From NCBI RefSeq assembly GCF_002284575.1, contig NZ_NPKJ01000066.1, positions 255,587-319,586 of the forward strand: a stretch of 64,000 nucleotides of DNA, written 5' to 3'. The stretch comes from Mesorhizobium temperatum. Lineage in GTDB: Bacteria; Pseudomonadota; Alphaproteobacteria; Rhizobiales; Rhizobiaceae. This document shows, piece by piece, positions 62,715-64,000 of the stretch. Each line of letters starts with the position of its first letter. Positions within the stretch are counted from its first letter, which is position 1. The notes beneath the pieces are model-generated. The model was given only the letters and a program-made list of their open reading frames with translations. It ran no database searches and was not told the DNA's origin. Made by a program: the position numbers and the translations under genes.

Positions 62715-63026
62715 TCACTTACGCTTCTTTTCGCCTCTTTCTGCGTGGCGTATAAACGCTGTGCAGTCGTCTGATCGTTCGTCCTCGGCATTGTTCGGTT
62801 CCTTGAAGATTGTACGCCGCAAAGTATCGTTGATACGATCCTGCCAGCCCGGCCCATCTTGCTGGAAATACTCCAGCACGGCTCTATCGATCCTGATCGA
62901 AACAAGTTCTCTGACATTTGGAGCAACCGACGGTTCGCGAACCGGCGCCGCCGGCTTCTTGATTGGCTTGAAGGCGGCTTCGGCGGCTGCCATCGGATTT
63001 GTGGGTCGGCGTGGAGGATTTGCCAT
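62715..63026 (-). CDS. BrnA-like antitoxin, orphan
   Basis: 103 residues from ATG 63026 (AGGA about 10 bases upstream); in-frame starts at 63047 and 63089 are less well placed. The BrnA pattern is LVSIRIDRAVLEYFQQDGPG, then WQDRINDTLRRTI, a ribbon-helix-helix-like fold. The front is basic and Pro-rich. BrnA normally neutralises the BrnT toxin from the same operon and represses it; no BrnT-like gene lies next to it, so it is either an orphan regulator or a leftover. Confidence 0.7.
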   Translation of the reverse strand: MANPPRRPTNPMAAAEAAFKPIKKPAAPVREPSVAPNVRELVSIRIDRAVLEYFQQDGPGWQDRINDTLRRTIFKEPNNAEDERSDDCTAFIRHAERGEKKRK

Positions 63027-63112
63027 TTGATGATCCTGACTGGTCATAATGCTTGTCGAGCGGGACTGTGAATGCGCACCATAACCCATGCGCAGGCCAC
63101 CGAACGATGGGA

Positions 63113-63146
63113 CAAAAAGAAAAAGGCCGGACTGTTGAGCCCGGCC
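63113..63146 (-). terminator. Strong intrinsic terminator for a minus-strand transcript
   Basis: On the minus strand GGCCGG (63146-63141) pairs with CCGGCC (63130-63125), with an inner GCT/AG helix, followed by TTTTTCTTTTTGT. It is the best terminator in the window. It faces transcripts coming from higher coordinates and lies upstream of the BrnA-like gene, so it ends another, unseen unit. Confidence 0.7.
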
Positions 63147-63149
63147 AAG

Positions 63150-63610
63150 TATAAAGGCTTAAGCCCCAGGGGGAACGCGCCTGGACGAATGGAGGGGACA
63201 TCCGACGCGATGTCGATGTGGGTCAACTTAGCAACCTTTCAATGAAATTGCGGTGGGCGATTGGGCGCCGCCAGACGCTACGACGAGGCGACCCCGGGCA
63301 CAGGTCGTCGTTGAGTTCCGCACTGCACCCTTATATAATCAGCGATCGTGGCCCCAGGACCGTCGTCGCAAGGCACGAAGTTGCACTCTTCGCCGCAATA
63401 TCCGTGCGATAGCGGAAACCCACCACCGCCAAGCGGTGGATCTTTGACGCTCCGTCCGGCGTAGTTCCTCATCCATGCAATTTGCAGAAAAGGACAGGCA
63501 CTCCTATAATCCTCCAGTGTGATTTTGACCGAAAGGCAGCGTCAGTTGACAGTGGCAGTGCGAGGGTTCGCACAACCACGTGACGCTATGGGTCAACTGT
63601 GGAATTCGGT
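63150..63610. other. Region without clear gene; possible small RNA or small protein
   Basis: No domain-bearing frame on either strand. The minus strand has a 60-codon frame from 63226 (MTHIDIASDVPSIRPGAFPL) that runs through the terminator stem, so it is not a normal gene. The terminator at 63113 implies a minus-strand transcript starting in this gap or from the next gene. Confidence 0.35.
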
Positions 63611-63898
63611 TTAGACACCTAACATGTCGCGCACCGTCTCTTCATGGAACGTCGCCGCTGGCAGCTGATCTCCAAGCAGCGCGCCAAGATGCCCACGCCA
63701 ACGCTTCACCGTGGCCGTAGATTGCGCTTTAGGCGGGCTTTGCTCGAACTCTAGGATCCCCGCCCTAATAACCCGTGTGATCGGCATCACCACAAGGGCG
63801 TCGATGGCCTGTTTCTGGGCTCCTATGACTTCCATAACCTGGACCAGCAAAGCGTCAAACGTCTGTTTGTCCCAATCGGAGTTGGGAATGCAAACCAT
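63611..63898 (-). CDS. Hypothetical protein
   Basis: 95 residues: MVCIPNSDWDKQTFDALLVQ, then VIGAQKQAIDALVVMPITRV and a polar C-terminal part with RWRGHLGALLGDQLP. Helical, soluble, no named motif. It is the only candidate source on this strand for a transcript ending at 63113. Coding status is uncertain. Confidence 0.35.
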   Translation of the reverse strand: MVCIPNSDWDKQTFDALLVQVMEVIGAQKQAIDALVVMPITRVIRAGILEFEQSPPKAQSTATVKRWRGHLGALLGDQLPAATFHEETVRDMLGV

Positions 63899-64000
63899 AG
63901 CCTTCTCAGCAATCGTATAGGGGTCGGAACAAGAACTGTTCAGAATCTTGCGCTAAGGTCGAACGGAGTGAGAACTTATGCGGCACGCCGTAGCCCAACC

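Noticed and set aside
63979..64000. Possible gene start ATGCGGCACGCC at the right edge
   Set aside because: Only seven codons are visible, so nothing can be said.
1..64000. tRNA, rRNA or riboswitch
   Set aside because: No cloverleaf, T-loop or rRNA signature was noticed on reading; a tRNAscan and Rfam search would be needed to confirm absence.

Overview
The window is high-GC alphaproteobacterial DNA, most likely from the Rhizobiales (Mesorhizobium-like). The reasons are a trb conjugation cluster in rhizobial ICE order, a SyrB-like relic, an ISNCY-type insertion sequence, DUF2950/DUF3300/DUF2092/DUF1254 secreted proteins, and frequent TTG/GTG starts. I see no rRNA, tRNA or CRISPR array.

Region 1 (about 1-29 kb) is an envelope and secreted-protein region built by repeated local duplication. 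It holds DUF3300 and DUF2950 proteins, an MscS channel, outer-membrane barrels, a TPR regulator, a histidine kinase with a periplasmic ABC_sub_bind sensor plus its LuxR-type regulator, and an orphan receiver. There are two copies of a translationally coupled DUF2092 plus small AEARVGRP-protein pair and two DUF1254 paralogues. These are followed by a Tat-exported metallo-beta-lactamase-fold protein, a CobW-type GTPase, and an operon of alpha/beta hydrolase, PpiC, HupE/UreJ, a secreted unknown and a DUF3604 protein. Relics of the same families lie between the intact genes.

Region 2 (30.4-33.6 kb, minus strand) is a CBASS-like anti-phage operon: a CD-NTase with a C-terminal AGS-C-type domain, a predicted four-TM S-4TM-like effector, and a second short CD-NTase. 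Both NTases keep the complete Asp triad.

Region 3 (33.6-47.4 kb) is a decayed integrative element. It has a dead peptide-binding protein gene, a dead tyrosine integrase, and an apparently intact trbBCDEJLFGI cluster with DUF2274, a CopG-like protein and the TraG coupling ATPase. I find no relaxase and no TrbK in the window.

Region 4 (47.4-55.6 kb) is full of broken genes: an ECF sigma fragment, a SyrB-like gene, a cold-shock gene, an insertion sequence with exact ends and a 6-bp target duplication, an Abi_C-type gene and a Swt1-HEPN-like gene. Several breaks are single-base indels, so sequencing error must be excluded. An intact Shedu-type nuclease gene overlaps the Abi_C-type gene.

Region 5 (55.6-62.6 kb, minus strand) holds a YhaO-like phosphoesterase, a YhaN-like SMC-type ATPase and a GHKL ATPase fused to a putative PD-(D/E)XK nuclease. 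This three-gene set is the best candidate here for an undescribed defence module. An orphan BrnA-like antitoxin and small unknowns close the window.
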